Shown in pieces: positions 23,132-36,132 of a stretch of 64,000 bases of DNA. Location of the stretch: assembly GCA_029255685.2 (NCBI GenBank), contig CM055320.2, positions 46,969,910-47,033,909 of the forward strand, in the 5' to 3' direction. Positions within the stretch are counted from its first letter, which is position 1; every line of letters begins with the position of its first letter. Under the pieces are notes generated by a model that worked only from the letters and a program-made list of their open reading frames with translations, ran no database searches and was not told the DNA's origin. Source of the stretch: Silene conica (lineage: Eukaryota; Streptophyta; Magnoliopsida; Caryophyllales; Caryophyllaceae). A program made the position numbers and the translations under genes.

Positions 23132-23648
23132 CACCGCGGGAGCCATCATTGACGTCGGGAGTGGAACCTTGAGCTTCAAGGTCGGGAAACACTCCATTAT
23201 TTTTGGGCTGTCTTATAGGAAGAAGGATGCTATGACCCCTATTACTTGTAATGCTATCACTTCTGAAAGGAAGTATGAGGTCATCACCACTTCTCCTACC
23301 TTGGAACCTACACCCATTTCTGTTTTTACACCTCCGCCCCAGATTGGGGGCAATATGGAGGATGCTCTTGTCTTGCCTATTGCAGGAAATTGTTTGGGGA
23401 AGCCCTTCGTCAAGGAGGTTGTTATGCAAAGAGGAGGACTCGGGATCCTAAGCTACAAAGAGGATGACGATCCAGATATAGTCGATGAGGAGGACAAGAG
23501 AAGAAGAGAAGAAGAGAAAAAGAGTGGTCCATCGCATATGCTTTGCGACGGAAAGGAGACGTGTTTGGCAATCCAAACAAACACAGTGGAGACTACGGCA
23601 TATAGCCAAAAGCCATGGTCCGAGATTTTCAGCATCTTTCACGGATGA

Positions 23649-24285
23649 GTTTTTCAAAAATTTTATGCTTAAGACAATTTTCAGTTTTGTTGAGACGTTA
23701 TAGTTTTGTTTGCTTTGGTTTTTAGAACAATTTTTTCTTTTGTTGCGTAGTTAAGACTTTTGGACTTGGATTCTGGATTTTTTGCGCATGTTTTGGGCGC
23801 ATGTATAATGTTTTTCAGGTTTGGGGAAGGTTAACTTTGTGACATTTCGCGTTTTGAAGCCTATATAAGTGCTACTTGTGATTGTTTCGCGTTTGTTATG
23901 TGTCCCTTATGGTTACGGGGTGGCGAACTTCGGGACGAAGTTCATTTTAAGGTAGGAAGACTGTAATACCCCGAATGTTAGCCTCAGTCAATGGCAGTCA
24001 AACCATGTTTTATACACGTATTTCAAAGAGAATGTTTATAAAGTATTTTAGGTAAACTGTTATTATTTTATAAATTGTATTTTTACGATTATTTCTTATT
24101 TCATAATCATTTTATATTTGATGATTATTTCATAAAATGACATTTCATTCGTATTTCTTTAATTTTAATAATATATTTATAATTAAATATATTTCCTAAT
24201 TTATTTTATTCCTCATCTATACTTCTTTTATTATTTAAGTCGTAATTATATTTAAAGTATAATTTTTATATATAATTATGTTTAA
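23649..24285 (+). other. probable chromovirus 3' end and LTR start remnant
   Basis: No ORF. GGGACGAAGTTCATTTTAAGG (ending 23952) followed by GGAAGAC and TGTAATACCCCG at 23962 resembles the 3' end of plant chromovirus-type gypsy internal sequence running into its LTR. The following 320 bp are AT-rich and could be the start of that LTR, cut short before Athila-type 3' UTR sequence appears. The left border of the remnant is not visible. Confidence 0.4.
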
Positions 24286-24439
24286 GTGTCTTTTGTTTTT
24301 TTCCTTTTGTTGTGTTTGCATCTGTATTTCATCTTTTTCTATCGCACGTTTACTGCATTACAGTTTCTTTTTCTCCTTTCAGTTTGTCAGTTACTTCTTC
24401 TCCTTTCAGTTTGCATACATACCAAAAATTCAAAAAAAA

Positions 24440-25081
24440 TATGCACGTTTTCTTTAGCATATAGGTCGAGTCGGAACGGACGGATACTATGATAATTATG
24501 CCTCACATATCGCCTATTGCCTTGTCTTGCATTTTCAAAATATTTCAAGCTAGTCTTTTGCATAGTCTACGAGTTTTTGTTGATTTTATGCTAATTATTA
24601 GACTTGACTCTCTTCTTGGCAAGTTACTACATATGCTAAGGTTTAGAGCTTAATAAATCGGTGACATTCATGACCGATTTCATGTAGGATTGAGAGTAAT
24701 TTATCCTCTTGAGGCATGTCACATCCACTTGCATAAGCATGAATTTTGTCTACTTAATACCTATATGCATTCGGGTTTGTGGTTTGTTGACACATGTGGT
24801 AGAGGTTTCCCTTTCTTGTTTTACCTATAACCCTCACATAGCCAAATTGCCTTTTATCTCATATACTACATCCTTAAAATTGCCCACCCTAGCCGAGCTA
24901 GTAACATGGTATATTGGGACTGTTTTGATCATCTTTTGGTTTTGTGCTTCATTGATGAATTTTCATTTTGTGGGAATGGTGAAAAAGTGAAAAGAAAGGA
25001 AAGTGAAAAGAGAAAAATCTCTGAGTTCAGAAAAAGGAAAAAGAAAAGAAAGAAAGAAAATAAGGAACTCAATGAAAAAAA
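24440..25081 (+). other. Athila-2 3' UTR, part 1
   Basis: Non-coding. Matches, in reverse complement, the 3' UTR of Athila-3 near 56880-57300 (shared blocks GAGTCGGAACGGACG, GCCTCACATATC and GAAATCGGTCATGGATG-type sequence). Copia-1 interrupts it in an A-rich run; it resumes at 35415. Confidence 0.7.
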
Positions 25082-26388
25082 TGTTGGAAACTAAGTTCCT
25101 GATTTTATACTCAAAACTAATGTGAGTTTTGTTTCTTTAACTTTAGGTTATAAAACTTAATAAGATCTTATGCATGCATGATGATATCATAAAATGTGAT
25201 TGTCCTTACATTGGTTTTAGAAGGTTTATACTCAATAATCACCTATTACTTGAGTCTTCAAATAACCGAAATACTCTTAAACGATCTAAGAAAAATCGTC
25301 TCCAAAAGATACGTATCAAGGACCCGATCTCAAACTAACACAAATTTTGTTACTAGAAAATTAGTATTAGCATACTAGAAATATTAATAATATTACCCTT
25401 AATATTATTAGTAAAGGAAATAATTTATTTATCTTAGAGAACTATTTTGCTAAGGAATTATAGAGAGAATGGAGTTGTAGTATAAAATTGAGTGTAAGCA
25501 TCAACTAGCAACAAGTGAACTTGTGGTGGTGGATAGTGTGGTATTTATAAAGCAACAATGCTCACATGAGAGGGCACATGGCCGGCCATGTCAAGCCTTC
25601 ATGGCCTATGCATGCTCTCTAACTCTCTTACACAAAGGCTCAAATATGCCTTACATATTCTTTGTGTGTCTTACACACAATCCCCTTACTTAGTTTACAC
25701 ACACTATCACTTGCTAATTTATACACACAATCCACACACATACAAACATTATCACGGCTGAAAATGGGTCTTATTATGGACCCATTTTATCTTTGTCAAT
25801 TGTGTTAATTTGTAACATGTCACACATGTTTCATAACACATGACCCAATTTGTTAATTATGCAATTTTAACTATTAAAATTCATAATCTACAAATTTATT
25901 ACATTTAAATAATTATACTAACAATTCGAAATTATTTACTGTATAAAATGTAATATCATAATTTTAATTACAACTCTTTGTAATTTTATGATCAACCGTG
26001 TTCATTCTCAATTTAATTGTTTCCCAAACGAATAAATAAAACCGAGTAATAAAACGATTTTATTACTTTGACTTTTATTATTATTATAATCCCATTATAA
26101 AAATATTCGTCATATAAAATTATTTCCAAATTTCTAGTTATTAATTAATTCGTATCCAATACAATATTAATTAATTATTCCATTGAGACGGAATTCCCTA
26201 AAGATATGACTTTAAGGGATCAGCTGATCACCACCATCATATGACGATAATGTCAAACTCTAGACAGCCAATCATTATCGATAAATGTTGATCAGTTGAC
26301 TTTAAAAGAGTAACACTTCCAGTTGTGTTTCATTCAAATGAGTTTTAATTATGTCAACACACTATTGTCGAGGACACTTCCTCCAACA
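25082..26388 (-). repeat. copia-1 3' LTR
   Basis: The downstream LTR in the minus-strand sense. The purine tract GACAAGTGGGAGAT abuts it at 26389 on the minus strand. Confidence 0.9.
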
Positions 26389-29206
26389 ATCTCCCACTTG
26401 TCCGAGACAAGTGTGTGTTACCAATTCTCTTTCCCTACTACTATCTCCCACTCAATGCATGGCGTCCTCTCAGGTCGTGCCGGAAATTGATTTAAATCTA
26501 GAGTGGTTTGTCTCGATCTGGAGTTATAACTACTGACCGGAATTATCTACCATAGATACCTTCCGAGCGTGGCCACGCATTTCTAGTTATTATTCTCCTC
26601 GAGTGGCCTAGAGATATTTTTCAACCTGACAAGGGGGGGAAATTCCTAATCGACTTATTCCTTCCGGCTGGCCGCAGCCCATCATAACCCAAAATATGTC
26701 CTTATAAACCTCAGTTACGAAGGTGTTAGGACATAAATCAAAGTTAATCAGAAAACTATACCACCTCAGAGAACAGTCATTAGTCCAAGAACTGACTCAT
26801 GTGAAACACGATAGATGCTCCCGCCACGACCAGGCAGTCTTTTAATAAGAGTACGCCAGAGCTCTATCAGCGCTCATTAGCCCGGCAAATGTTCTTAACA
26901 TGTCTATGCCTAGGTGATCGATTAGTCATCCCGTATGACTCTATGGCAATTGAACTTGCCATCAATCGCATCACACATCCGGTTGCATTGAGATGTCACC
27001 TCACTTAAGCAACTAGGGGCGAGGTCATGATAATTCAATTCACTTTAATGGGGTTCAACATGGTCTTACCATCCCATTTGAATTTTACTTGACCTTTCGT
27101 GAGTTATAAATAACTCAAACAATTAGTGGATTACACCATCCAAGTGGTCAACCTTTGAACACCATTTAACTTACAATGAGCTTAAGGGTTTCTCGTTTAA
27201 ATCCCTTAAATTTGTAATTATCTTCATTTCGGGTAAACCAAGTTTACCACGGTTCGTGCGAGCGTTCACTTTGCGGATCATATCAATACATGCTCTTTGT
27301 TCTTTAAAGAGATAAGTCATCTCATGACTAGTGAATAAGATTATGTGTATTGTGTAACTCCCAGCTACAACAATACTTTTAAATAATTTGTGAACTTATA
27401 CATTTTGTAGAATCTTGTGATGACCATGTAGTTAAAATACAAGTCATTGAGATGCATAGTCAATGAATGTAAGCCAAAGATTATCATGAATCTTTGCTTG
27501 GTATCTTGGAACTTTAGTCTTTGTAAACCTTTTACCCATGACTAAGTTAATTTCCAAAATCTTGAATTTGTCTTTCATCTTCATTGGAGAATACTTTGAC
27601 AATTCATTATGGTTTAATCATTGATTTATCATCTGCTTAAACAGGTTATCCTGCAAGCAGTGCGCATCCACTTTACACGATTATACTAATGGCGGAAACA
27701 TTAGCGAATTTTAAACGTGTAAACCAATAGTACTTAAGGTTCGATAAATTTCCATGATCCCATCATGGTTATACTATCTTCATCTCCATGAACAACCTTA
27801 ATACTTTATAAACAAGACGTCTTTTACAATCTCAATTGAACATCCCATGTTTAATTAGATTTAAATCATATCAATTGTCATCTAGAATTGAAAACTCGCA
27901 TACTTCTCATAAGTACTAGTGCCTCATTCCAAACGAGCAATGAGTTGTTTTAGACAACATTTACTCCCACTAAACTCTTGTTCTTGCCTGATTCTGAAGA
28001 CCCCGAAGTCATACCCATGACTCAATAGGTTCAAATCCTGAAGCGAGAACTCCCACTGAACTTTACATTTAACCGTAAATCATAAAGCTCCCACTCAATT
28101 CAATGTTCCTAAACATTTAATGAATTGAAATGGTTGGGACTTAACCATATGTGCTAATAGTCACATCCTTTTCAAATGCCCTTTCGAAAAGCGGTTATTG
28201 AGTTTACTGAATTCATTCTCAATGAATCATTTCACTACTTTCAACAAATTTATCCTTAACTTTGCAGACTGCAGACATCCATATGTCAGCTTATGCTTCT
28301 CTCAACAAATCTCATTTATCATCATGCATATTTTATAAATTTCATGGGTTTTAGGGTTTGCATTGGCATATTTAGATCACCATCTGAATCCAAGAACCCT
28401 TTCTTGAGCCTTTGCAAAATCTCTTGAATATTTTTCTTCGAGTGTCCTCCCGTAGTTTTTATAAGAGTCTTTTCTTATGGTGTATAATTTTATGTGTGGG
28501 AACTTTCAGTTCCCCACATTTATCTTATCTTATATTGTACGAGGACTTTATCATGGATCTTATCCATGTATAGAATTTTTCCTTACTAACCTCAAGAATT
28601 TATTCTTAAGGTATCCTCCAGGGCCGGGGCCGTTGGGTTCATAAGGCGTAATTTTTAAGCAAATCGTAGATCTTATCCACAACTTTATCTACCTTTAAAA
28701 TCATAAGGCTTGGATTTTCTCAAATCGTAGATCCTATCCACAACTTAATCTTCCTTCTTATCTTTCACATAACCAAAACACAATAAATCCTACTATTCAC
28801 TAATAGATCAAATCCATTGTGCTAATCAAAATCATATGCTATTTGTGGCCTTTTCAAATTTCTCCCACTCTATCTTTGTAATAATAATCCCATTTTATTA
28901 TCAAAGATAGCTACTAAGGCCACAAGCAATGACTTTGATGTTGGTTTGTGTACCCTTATGATTTATTACAGAAAATATTCGATTTAAAGCTTAGATGGTT
29001 TTAGATGGTTGATAACTTTTCCTCTTAATTGAGTTCTAAACTCAATAATTTTGAAATAAGTATCCCATACTTATTCGATTTTTAATGATCATACTTAGAT
29101 GTATGACAATCAATACTATTCTATGTTTGTGATTTGCAAGTATTAAACTAAATAAGAACATAATTGTAAAACCGATAGTGACTTGGGTTGAAAACCAAGT
29201 CACTAC
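26389..29206 (-). other. copia-1 trailer, non-coding, with repeated AGTGGGAG
   Basis: No supported ORF in 2.8 kb. On the minus strand AGTGGGAG occurs next to the LTR (26391-26398) and again at 26445, 27964, 28050, 28088 and 28862 (plus-strand CTCCCACT). It resembles the purine-tract core and may be relics of extra tracts. Part of it (about 26930-27010) matches copia-3 at 55150-55230. Confidence 0.6.
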
Positions 29207-30450
29207 TGTTAGGTTTAGTTATCTCATAAATTAATTATTTTAGTCATACTAAATATAAATTTAATTAACATATTAATTAACTTTTTATATGATCTTATGC
29301 ATGCTTAATATATGCGGAAATAGGAGAGATTTCGACCCTTACATACGATCCAAGTAATAGCAAGGATGATCCTCCAAGTATTCAACAAGAATACCTCCTT
29401 TGTGATGCACCAAGACAACCCCTTAAAACAACCGAAACTTTGAACAAGCTAGCACAAAATCGGTTTTTCCTTAATGCTAATTCTAATCTCTTAATTAGAA
29501 TTATTATCAAAATACTATTACTAATGTAGTATGAATATTATTATCTCTATAATAATTTGAGAGGTTTTGTTGGAGTTTTTCTAACTTAGAAAAGTTTGCC
29601 AAAGGATTAGGATGAATCATATTGTAAGCTTACTACAATATTTAAGTTGGTTGGGCATTGGGTTGGGTGAGGCCGGCCATAGGGAAGAGCAACAAGGGAA
29701 CAACTTCTCTTCTCTAGGCTCTTAGGGTGGCTATAGGTAGTCTTTCAAGACACTTTAAATGATTATGTTTCATGACCAATTAACACCCATAATCATCCCT
29801 TAACCAACCCATAATAACCGGCCACCCACCTTAAAATGGACCTTATTTTATAAAGTTGTCAGTTGTAAAATTGTACATTATGTGACATCTTATATGTCAC
29901 ATAGTAATAAAATACAATTATCTCAATTTAAAACATATAAATATTTATCGTATAAATATTGTATAGAATTAAATAAATCATATTTATCAATTGACAAGTA
30001 ATTCGAAATTACAAATATAAAATGGTTATTTATAATTATCGTCAATACGATTCACAACCTTTGTATTAATTATAACCCGATTCATTCTAATTACGATATC
30101 GTAAAATATCGTTTATTGTTTAATAATTGACACGTTTCAATTTTAAACATAAATCTTACAATAAGATTTAACCTCTGATTTCTCGGTATACGAGTTTAAG
30201 GAATATGATCAAATCGTATCAATATACATTTGATCACTTTATCAATTAAGGGAATTGTCCTATAGGTGTGACCTAAAGGGATCAACTGACCACCACCGTC
30301 ATACGACAGTAATGTCAAACTCTAGCTAGCCAATCATTACCGATTAATGTTGGTCAGTTGACTAATATAATTTCGTATCATCCCTTGCGCCTTCTCGTCA
30401 TGAGATTTAATTACGTGATCGCACTATTGTTGAGGACACATTTCTCAACA
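29207..30450 (-). mobile_element. solo copia LTR, TSD ACTAC
   Basis: 1244 bp from TGTTAGGTTTAG to TTTCTCAACA, flanked by ACTAC at 29202-29206 and 30451-30455. Same family as the copia-3 LTR at 39846-41076. No internal region remains. Strand is set from the copia-3 LTR, whose adjacent purine tract shows that it reads on the minus strand. Confidence 0.9.
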
Positions 30451-30706
30451 ACTACATTATCTAAATACAACCAATTGTTTCAAGGATCATCCTATCCTCG
30501 TCCAACAAGGAAATAAAACACGGGTTTCAATTGTTCTTACAATACTTCAAATCAAAGCAAAATAAGTGGAAAAACTAAGCTTTTTGATCATCCCGAGTGG
30601 AGCTACTCTTAGTTCCCATTGATCCATCAAGCTTGTTTCTCCTTTTCCTTATCTTTGCTTTCATGCCCTAATTCAAGTAAGAAGAGCATTCACATCACAA
30701 CTTGTA

Positions 30707-31626
30707 TCATAATACAGTTGAGATTAACATAATAGTTATCGTACCAACTGGAAGAATTTTCCCAGCTTTGAGATCGCTGAGATATTTGGAACAGTTCCTC
30801 TTCCAATGTCCTTTGCCATTGCAATAAAAGCACTTAACACCCTGATGAGGGTTCTTCTTGGAATTTGAGGTGCTAGCCTCAGAAGACACTTTCTTTGAAC
30901 CTTTGGAAGGTTGCTTCCCTTTTGCCTTACCCTTCCTTTTGAACTTTCCCTTGCTCTTAACATCAATGTTGAGCACATCCTTAGGGGCACTAACATTAGG
31001 CCCATATCCCTTTCAGCTTGCACAATCATTTTGTGCAATTCATCGAGAGAGATGTCTTGGTTCCTCATGTTGTAATTCACCCGGAATTGCACATAAGTTT
31101 TCAGCCTAGACAAGGAGTGGAGGATTCTGTCAATCACAAGTTCCTTAGGAATGTCCACTTGATTCAACCTTAGGGTTTCTACATGCTCAATTAACTTGAG
31201 CACATGTCGGCTAACCTTTTGCCCCTCCTTAAGGTTGAGATCAAAGAAGGTCGATGCCGCTTCGTATTGGACAATTCTCGAAGCCTTTAAGAACATTGTC
31301 ACAAGCCTAGAGTAGATCTCATAGGCCGTACCAATCTTTATGGCACTCCTTTGGAGTTCCGGCTCCATCGAGAAGATCAAAACATTTTTGATTGCCGCAG
31401 ACTCCTTCTGATAAGTATCATAAGGTCGTCTTGCCGCGACGGTGGCATTTTCTTCAGGTTCGGGAGGTGATTCTTCGATGAGGAATTCGGTCTTACCGTC
31501 ACCCTGTGCCGCCAACAACAGTTGGGCATCCCAATCGGCAAAGTTTGCCCCATTCTTTTCTAGCTTACAACGATCCATGAAGGAACGTAACCATGAAGTG
31601 TTTGTAGTAGTGGTGGTAGCGGTCAT
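30707..31626 (-). pseudogene. copia-1 gag, frameshifted
   Basis: The minus-strand ATG at 31626 opens MTATTTTTNTSWLRSFMDRCKLEKNGANFADWDAQL, a copia gag start. LKASRIVQYEAASTFFDLNLKEGQKVS and VIDRILHSL motifs are shared with copia-4 gag. Near 30990 a frameshift separates this part from the zinc-knuckle part, which reads in another frame and carries CFYCNGKGHWKRNC (CX2CX4HX4C) after a Lys-rich stretch, then stops at 30707. Gag would form the particle and bind RNA. No protease follows. Confidence 0.8.
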
Positions 31627-34097
31627 GATTGATATTGATATGAAGACTTAACTACAAAATTTTAAACATATGAAGAGATTAAATGCTAATTGTTTTAATT
31701 TTAATTTTAACTTGTAAACATATTTATCAAGCTAATGCATCTATAAAATGACCTCTATCCAATTTTATAAATGATTCCAAGACCCAAACCCATACTACCG
31801 AAATCGTGAACCACTGGAACTCCGACCCAACAATATGGTTTGGTGGGTTAAAAAACCGGTTCTACCATAGAACTCTTGGTCGATGATAAATCATAATTTA
31901 TTCATCTTAGCCTGGAACACGTTGACCACTGGTCCTCTGCACTTCCGTTGAGTACAAACCAAATTTCAAATGCATCGAGATGCGATCCGCCCACTGGACT
32001 GAATCCACCTCATCGCCCCACTTATCCTACGTAATGAGGTTTGTACTGCCCACTGGACTAGCACCACCCCACGAAATAGAAGCTCATGGGTTCTACTATT
32101 TGGTAAGGCTAATTCTCAATTGTTTTGTTTAATATAGAGGTCTTGTCAATTTATTATCTATCTCCTTTAAGCGAACTAAATCGGTGAACTCGATAATTAT
32201 AATTGACACGGTCGTTTTTAACGATCTAAACTAATATGCATGTTTATGACGATTTGGCTATGCATGCAAACATATTAAAATGCAAAAATAAAAGCAATAA
32301 AGCAATAAAATCCTAGTATGGCCTTCCTAGTAATAGTAAAAACTAATTAACTATTACAAATTCGGAAACCAACTCCATGCTCCCTTGAACTTCATTGGCA
32401 CGCCATCCAAGAAAACACCGTCTTGTCGGAACTCCTTTCCATTTGGCACCGTCTTTTGGATCTCCGGAATTACAATAAAATAATACAACTACTCTATTGT
32501 AAAATTGAAAATTAGTTAAATTAAATTACAAACCCGTGATGCGAGATCACATAAATTACAACCGAATCAATATTCCCTTACATTATGGGTAATATTGATT
32601 AAAACTAAGGCCATACTAAGAAAAATTACATAATTCCAAATTATATAAAAACATTCAAATATGACATTCATATTAAATAAAATGCAATAATAAAATATGT
32701 ATGCACATGCTCAATTTTTAATGCCAAATCGCCTTATTGGAGCAAATATCTCATATTTGTTTACGGTTTTTACGGATATGCTTGACTTTAACTATTAAAA
32801 TCATCAAAATTACATAAATCTAATGTATGTCCAAGTTAATCATCCTAACATACTTTAGGAATCAATTTTTAGTCTCTACTAATATTTGATCATGATTTAA
32901 CTTGATTTTGCATCATTGTTCATAAATTACTTGTATTTTCGGGAAAATAAACAAAACATGGCCAAATGAGTCAATAAAATTCGAAATTTAAAATTCAAAA
33001 ATTTTAAACTTTCTGGAAATTTTCTAAAAATTCAGAAATTTAAGAAATGGTCTCATGCAAATATTAATAGTTTATTTGTTAATTAAATCGTATAAAAATC
33101 ATTTTTAAGGTTAAAAACTCGTTTTAAATTGTAAAAACTTGAAATAAATTGCCATAAATTTTTATTCATCCTAATATATATATATGAATCTGAAAATGAC
33201 CAAAAATTACAGACCATGCTCGAAATTTTATTTTTACGACTCATAAATTACGATTATTAACTATTTAACTCATAAAAATTAATAATCATAAAAACAGAAA
33301 CTTTTTGATATTCATCTTTTAGATCTGATGTTCCTATTATATAAGACATCTATGGGAAAACTTTTATGCCATAATATTAAGATTAACTATTTTTAACACA
33401 AAAAGTCACTATTTATCCGATTTTAACTATTAAAATCATAAATCATGCATCACTTGAGAATAAATTCTCAAAACTTATATAAATTCTAGAAATATTGCAT
33501 GTGACATTGTGTAAAGTTTTTATGGCAAAATTCCAACTATAACTATTAAAGTCGAATTTAAGTCACTATTAATCCGATTTTTACTATAAAAATCATTAAT
33601 CATGCAAAATAAGTCCAATAATTTCGAAACTTCACACAGGTACTTTATATATTGCATGTGACTTCTCATAAAAAATTTAAGGTCAAATTCGAAATATAAC
33701 CTTCTATACCCATTTTTACTCATATTATGACTATTTATCTCATAAAATTCATAATCCATGCATAATAACTCCATTTATTACGAAAATTCATATACAATAT
33801 ATAAAATATGCATTTGAGAACATATCAAAAAATCTCGGCCAGAAGTTAAGTTTTACTATTTTTCCCATTAATTGTTGTTTAAAACCGATTTAAACTACAA
33901 AATATACAAATAATTATAAAAATGAACAATAAAAATCCATAAATTACTTTTATGTCCTAAAACCATTTTAGAATCAGAAACTTTAACATGCAAAATTATT
34001 TTGTGATTTATCATAATAAATACAAAATTTCGAAATTAATATGTTAATCCATTTTAACATAAATCATGAATCCGATCATGCATGCAACAACCGTAAT
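31627..34097 (-). other. copia-1 leader, AT-rich, non-coding
   Basis: 2.5 kb between PBS and gag, with no supported ORF. A segment near 32340-32490 (TTCGGAAACCAACTCC, CGGAACTCCTTTCC) matches copia-2 near 38130-38270 in reverse complement. Confidence 0.6.
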
Positions 34098-34109
34098 GCT
34101 CTGATACCA
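34098..34109 (-). other. copia-1 primer binding site
   Basis: The minus strand reads TGGTATCAGAGC (initiator tRNA-Met complement), two bases from the LTR at 34112. Confidence 0.9.
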
Positions 34110-34111
34110 CT

Positions 34112-35414
34112 TGTTGGAAACTAAGTTCCTGATTTTATACTCAAAACTAATGTGAGTTTTGTTTCTTTAAGTTTAGGTTATAAAACTTAATAAGATCTTA
34201 TGCATGCATGATGATATCATAAGATGTGATTGTCCTTACATTGGTTTTGGAAGGTTTATACTCAATAATCACCTATTAATTGAGTCTTCAAATAACCGAA
34301 ATATCCTTAAACGATCTAAGAAAAATCGTCTCCAAAAGATACGTATCAAGGACCCGATCTCAAACTAACACAAATTTTGTTACTAGAAAATTAGTATTAG
34401 CATACTAGAAATATTAATAATATTACCCTTAATATTATTAGTAATGGAAATAATTTATTTATCTTAGAAAACTATTTTGCTAAGGAATTATAGAGAGAAT
34501 GGAGTTGTAGTATAAAATTGAGTGTAAGCATCAACTAGCAACAAGTGAACTTGTGGTGGTGGATAGTGTGGTATTTATAGAGCAACAATGCTCACATGAG
34601 AGGGCACATGGCCGGCCATGTCAAGCCTTCATGGCCTATGCGCTCTCTAACTCTCTTACACAAAGGCTCAAATATGCCTTACATATTCTTTGTGTGTCTT
34701 ACACACAATCCCCTTACTTACTTACACACACTATCACTTGCTAATTTATACACACAATCCACACACATACAAACATTATCACGGCTGAAAATGGGTCTTA
34801 TTATGGACCCATTTTATCTTTGTCAATTGTGTTAATTTGTAACATGTCACACATGTTTCATAACACATGACCCAATTTGTTAATTATGCAATTTTAACTA
34901 TTAAAATTCATAATCTACAAATTTATTACATTTAAATAATTATACTAACAATTCGAAATTATTTACTGTATAAAATGTAATATCATAATTTTAATTACAA
35001 CTCTTTGTAATTTTATGATCAACCGTGTTCATTCTCAATTTAATCGTTTCCCAAACGAATAAATAAAACCGAGTAATAAAACGATTTTATTACTTTGACT
35101 TTTATTATTATTATAATCCCATTATAAAAATATTCGTCATATAAAATTATTTCCAAATTTCTAGTTATTAATTAATTCGTATCCAATACAATATTAATTA
35201 ATTATTCCATTGAGACGGAATTCCCTAAAGATATGACCTTAAGGGATCAACTGATCACCACCATCATATGACGATAATGTCAAACTCTAGACAACCAATC
35301 ATTATCGATAAATGTTGATCAGTTGACTTTAAAAGAGTAACACTCCAGTTGTGTTTCATTCAAATGAGTTTTAATTATGTCAACACACTATTGTCGAGGA
35401 CACTTCCTCCAACA
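34112..35414 (-). repeat. copia-1 5' LTR
   Basis: Upstream LTR in the minus sense; near-identical to 25082-26388. Confidence 0.9.
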
Positions 35415-36132
35415 AAAAAAAATGAAAAAAAAATCGGAACCACCTGTTTTCAGGGGTGGTCGGCCGACTGCCAAACAAGGTCGGTCGACCACGACCACTG
35501 AACAGGAATTGTATTCTAGAAAAAAGAAGAAAAAAAAAGGAAAAAAAAAAAGAGTTGTGAAAATTTGCTCACAATTTTGAGCATGGGCTTGATTCATGTA
35601 GAAAGTGAAAGTAATTTTATAGTGTGGTTTGATGGTTGTTAGCTCGGTTTAACCCCTCTTTCCATAATTTGTTTTGACCTTTCTTACCTTTAGCCTCACA
35701 ATCCCAAATCACCTCGGCATGTGTCATGGTCATTTAGTGTTGTAATGCATATGTACGGTTGTAGAGACTTTGTTCATGTTAGATTGCAGGCATGTTCTTA
35801 TGGGTCATAGATAGGTGAGAGTCTTTAATTTTATTCATCTTCTTATCTTTCACATATATATTTGACCCTTTGCTTCATAAGTGTCTTGAGCGTACCGCGA
35901 GAGTCCATTTAGAATGAGTCTTGCAAGTTTGAAAGTTTAGCATTTTATTCCAACATGTTTAATTCGTTTGCATTTGGAAATAAGCTTGATTTTCTTTGGA
36001 AACCGCATTAAATTGGTTAGGCATGGCGTTGTGTTTGGTTTTGAGCTAGAAATTCGTTCCAAGTAGAAGTTTTCCTTTTCTTTTGAGTCTTAGTGCTTGC
36101 TTGAGGACAAGCAAGGTTTGGTTTGGGGAGTT
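35415..36132 (+). other. Athila-2 3' UTR, part 2, with purine tract
   Basis: Continues the UTR broken at 25081. Non-coding; contains one 21-bp box pair (35458-35490). Ends TTGAGGACAAGCAAGG then GTTTGGGGAGTT just before the LTR, a typical Athila/Tat purine-tract context. Homologous to 56069-56720 of Athila-3 in reverse complement. Confidence 0.75.
35458..35490. repeat. 21-bp-period box pair in Athila-2 3' UTR
   Basis: GGTCGGCCGACT and GGTCGGTCGACC, spacer GCCAAACAA. Homologous in place to 56652-56684, where the spacer differs. Confidence 0.9.

Larger units (their letters stand above)
20191..23648 (+). pseudogene. Athila-1 gag-protease, multiply broken, split by a TRIM
   Basis: Gag starts near ATG 20191 (MRRSVQGELLPLDLELERN). 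TAG at 20458-20460 interrupts it; a frameshift near 20660 moves the frame to DKIKQTMFIFSLRDSAREWYRDL, a gag capsid motif of Athila/Tat elements; TAG at 20946, TAA near 21030 and TAG at 21861 follow. A Cys-rich motif (CERCRGEGHVSKFC) is near 21265-21310, then a Pro/Gln/Asn linker. The protease (about 22240-22580) has CDLGASISVMP with the catalytic Asp, and ends ILGRPFLHT, where the TRIM inserts. After the TRIM the frame continues as AGAIIDVGSGTLSFKVG to 23648. RT, RNase H and integrase are missing. Two 21-bp box pairs lie in frame at 21789-21902 and encode GRPT repeats. Confidence 0.8.
25082..35414 (-). mobile_element. copia-1: complete-ended, gag-only Ty1/copia element, TSD AAAAA
   Basis: LTRs 25082-26388 (1307 bp) and 34112-35414 (1303 bp), both TGTTGGAAAC to CTCCAACA, with roughly 17 differences. 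AAAAA flanks both sides (25077-25081, 35415-35419). PBS and purine tract show it reads on the minus strand. The internal region has a 2.5-kb leader, a broken gag (30707-31626) and a long non-coding trailer, but no protease, integrase, RT or RNase H. It was therefore mobilised in trans or lost pol by deletion after insertion. It carries a solo LTR at 29207-30450. Confidence 0.9.

Noticed and set aside
25196..26536. Short plus-strand ORFs at 25196 and 26351 (and copies at 34553, 35377)
   Set aside because: They lie within or across copia-1 LTRs, repeat in both LTR copies and have no domains.
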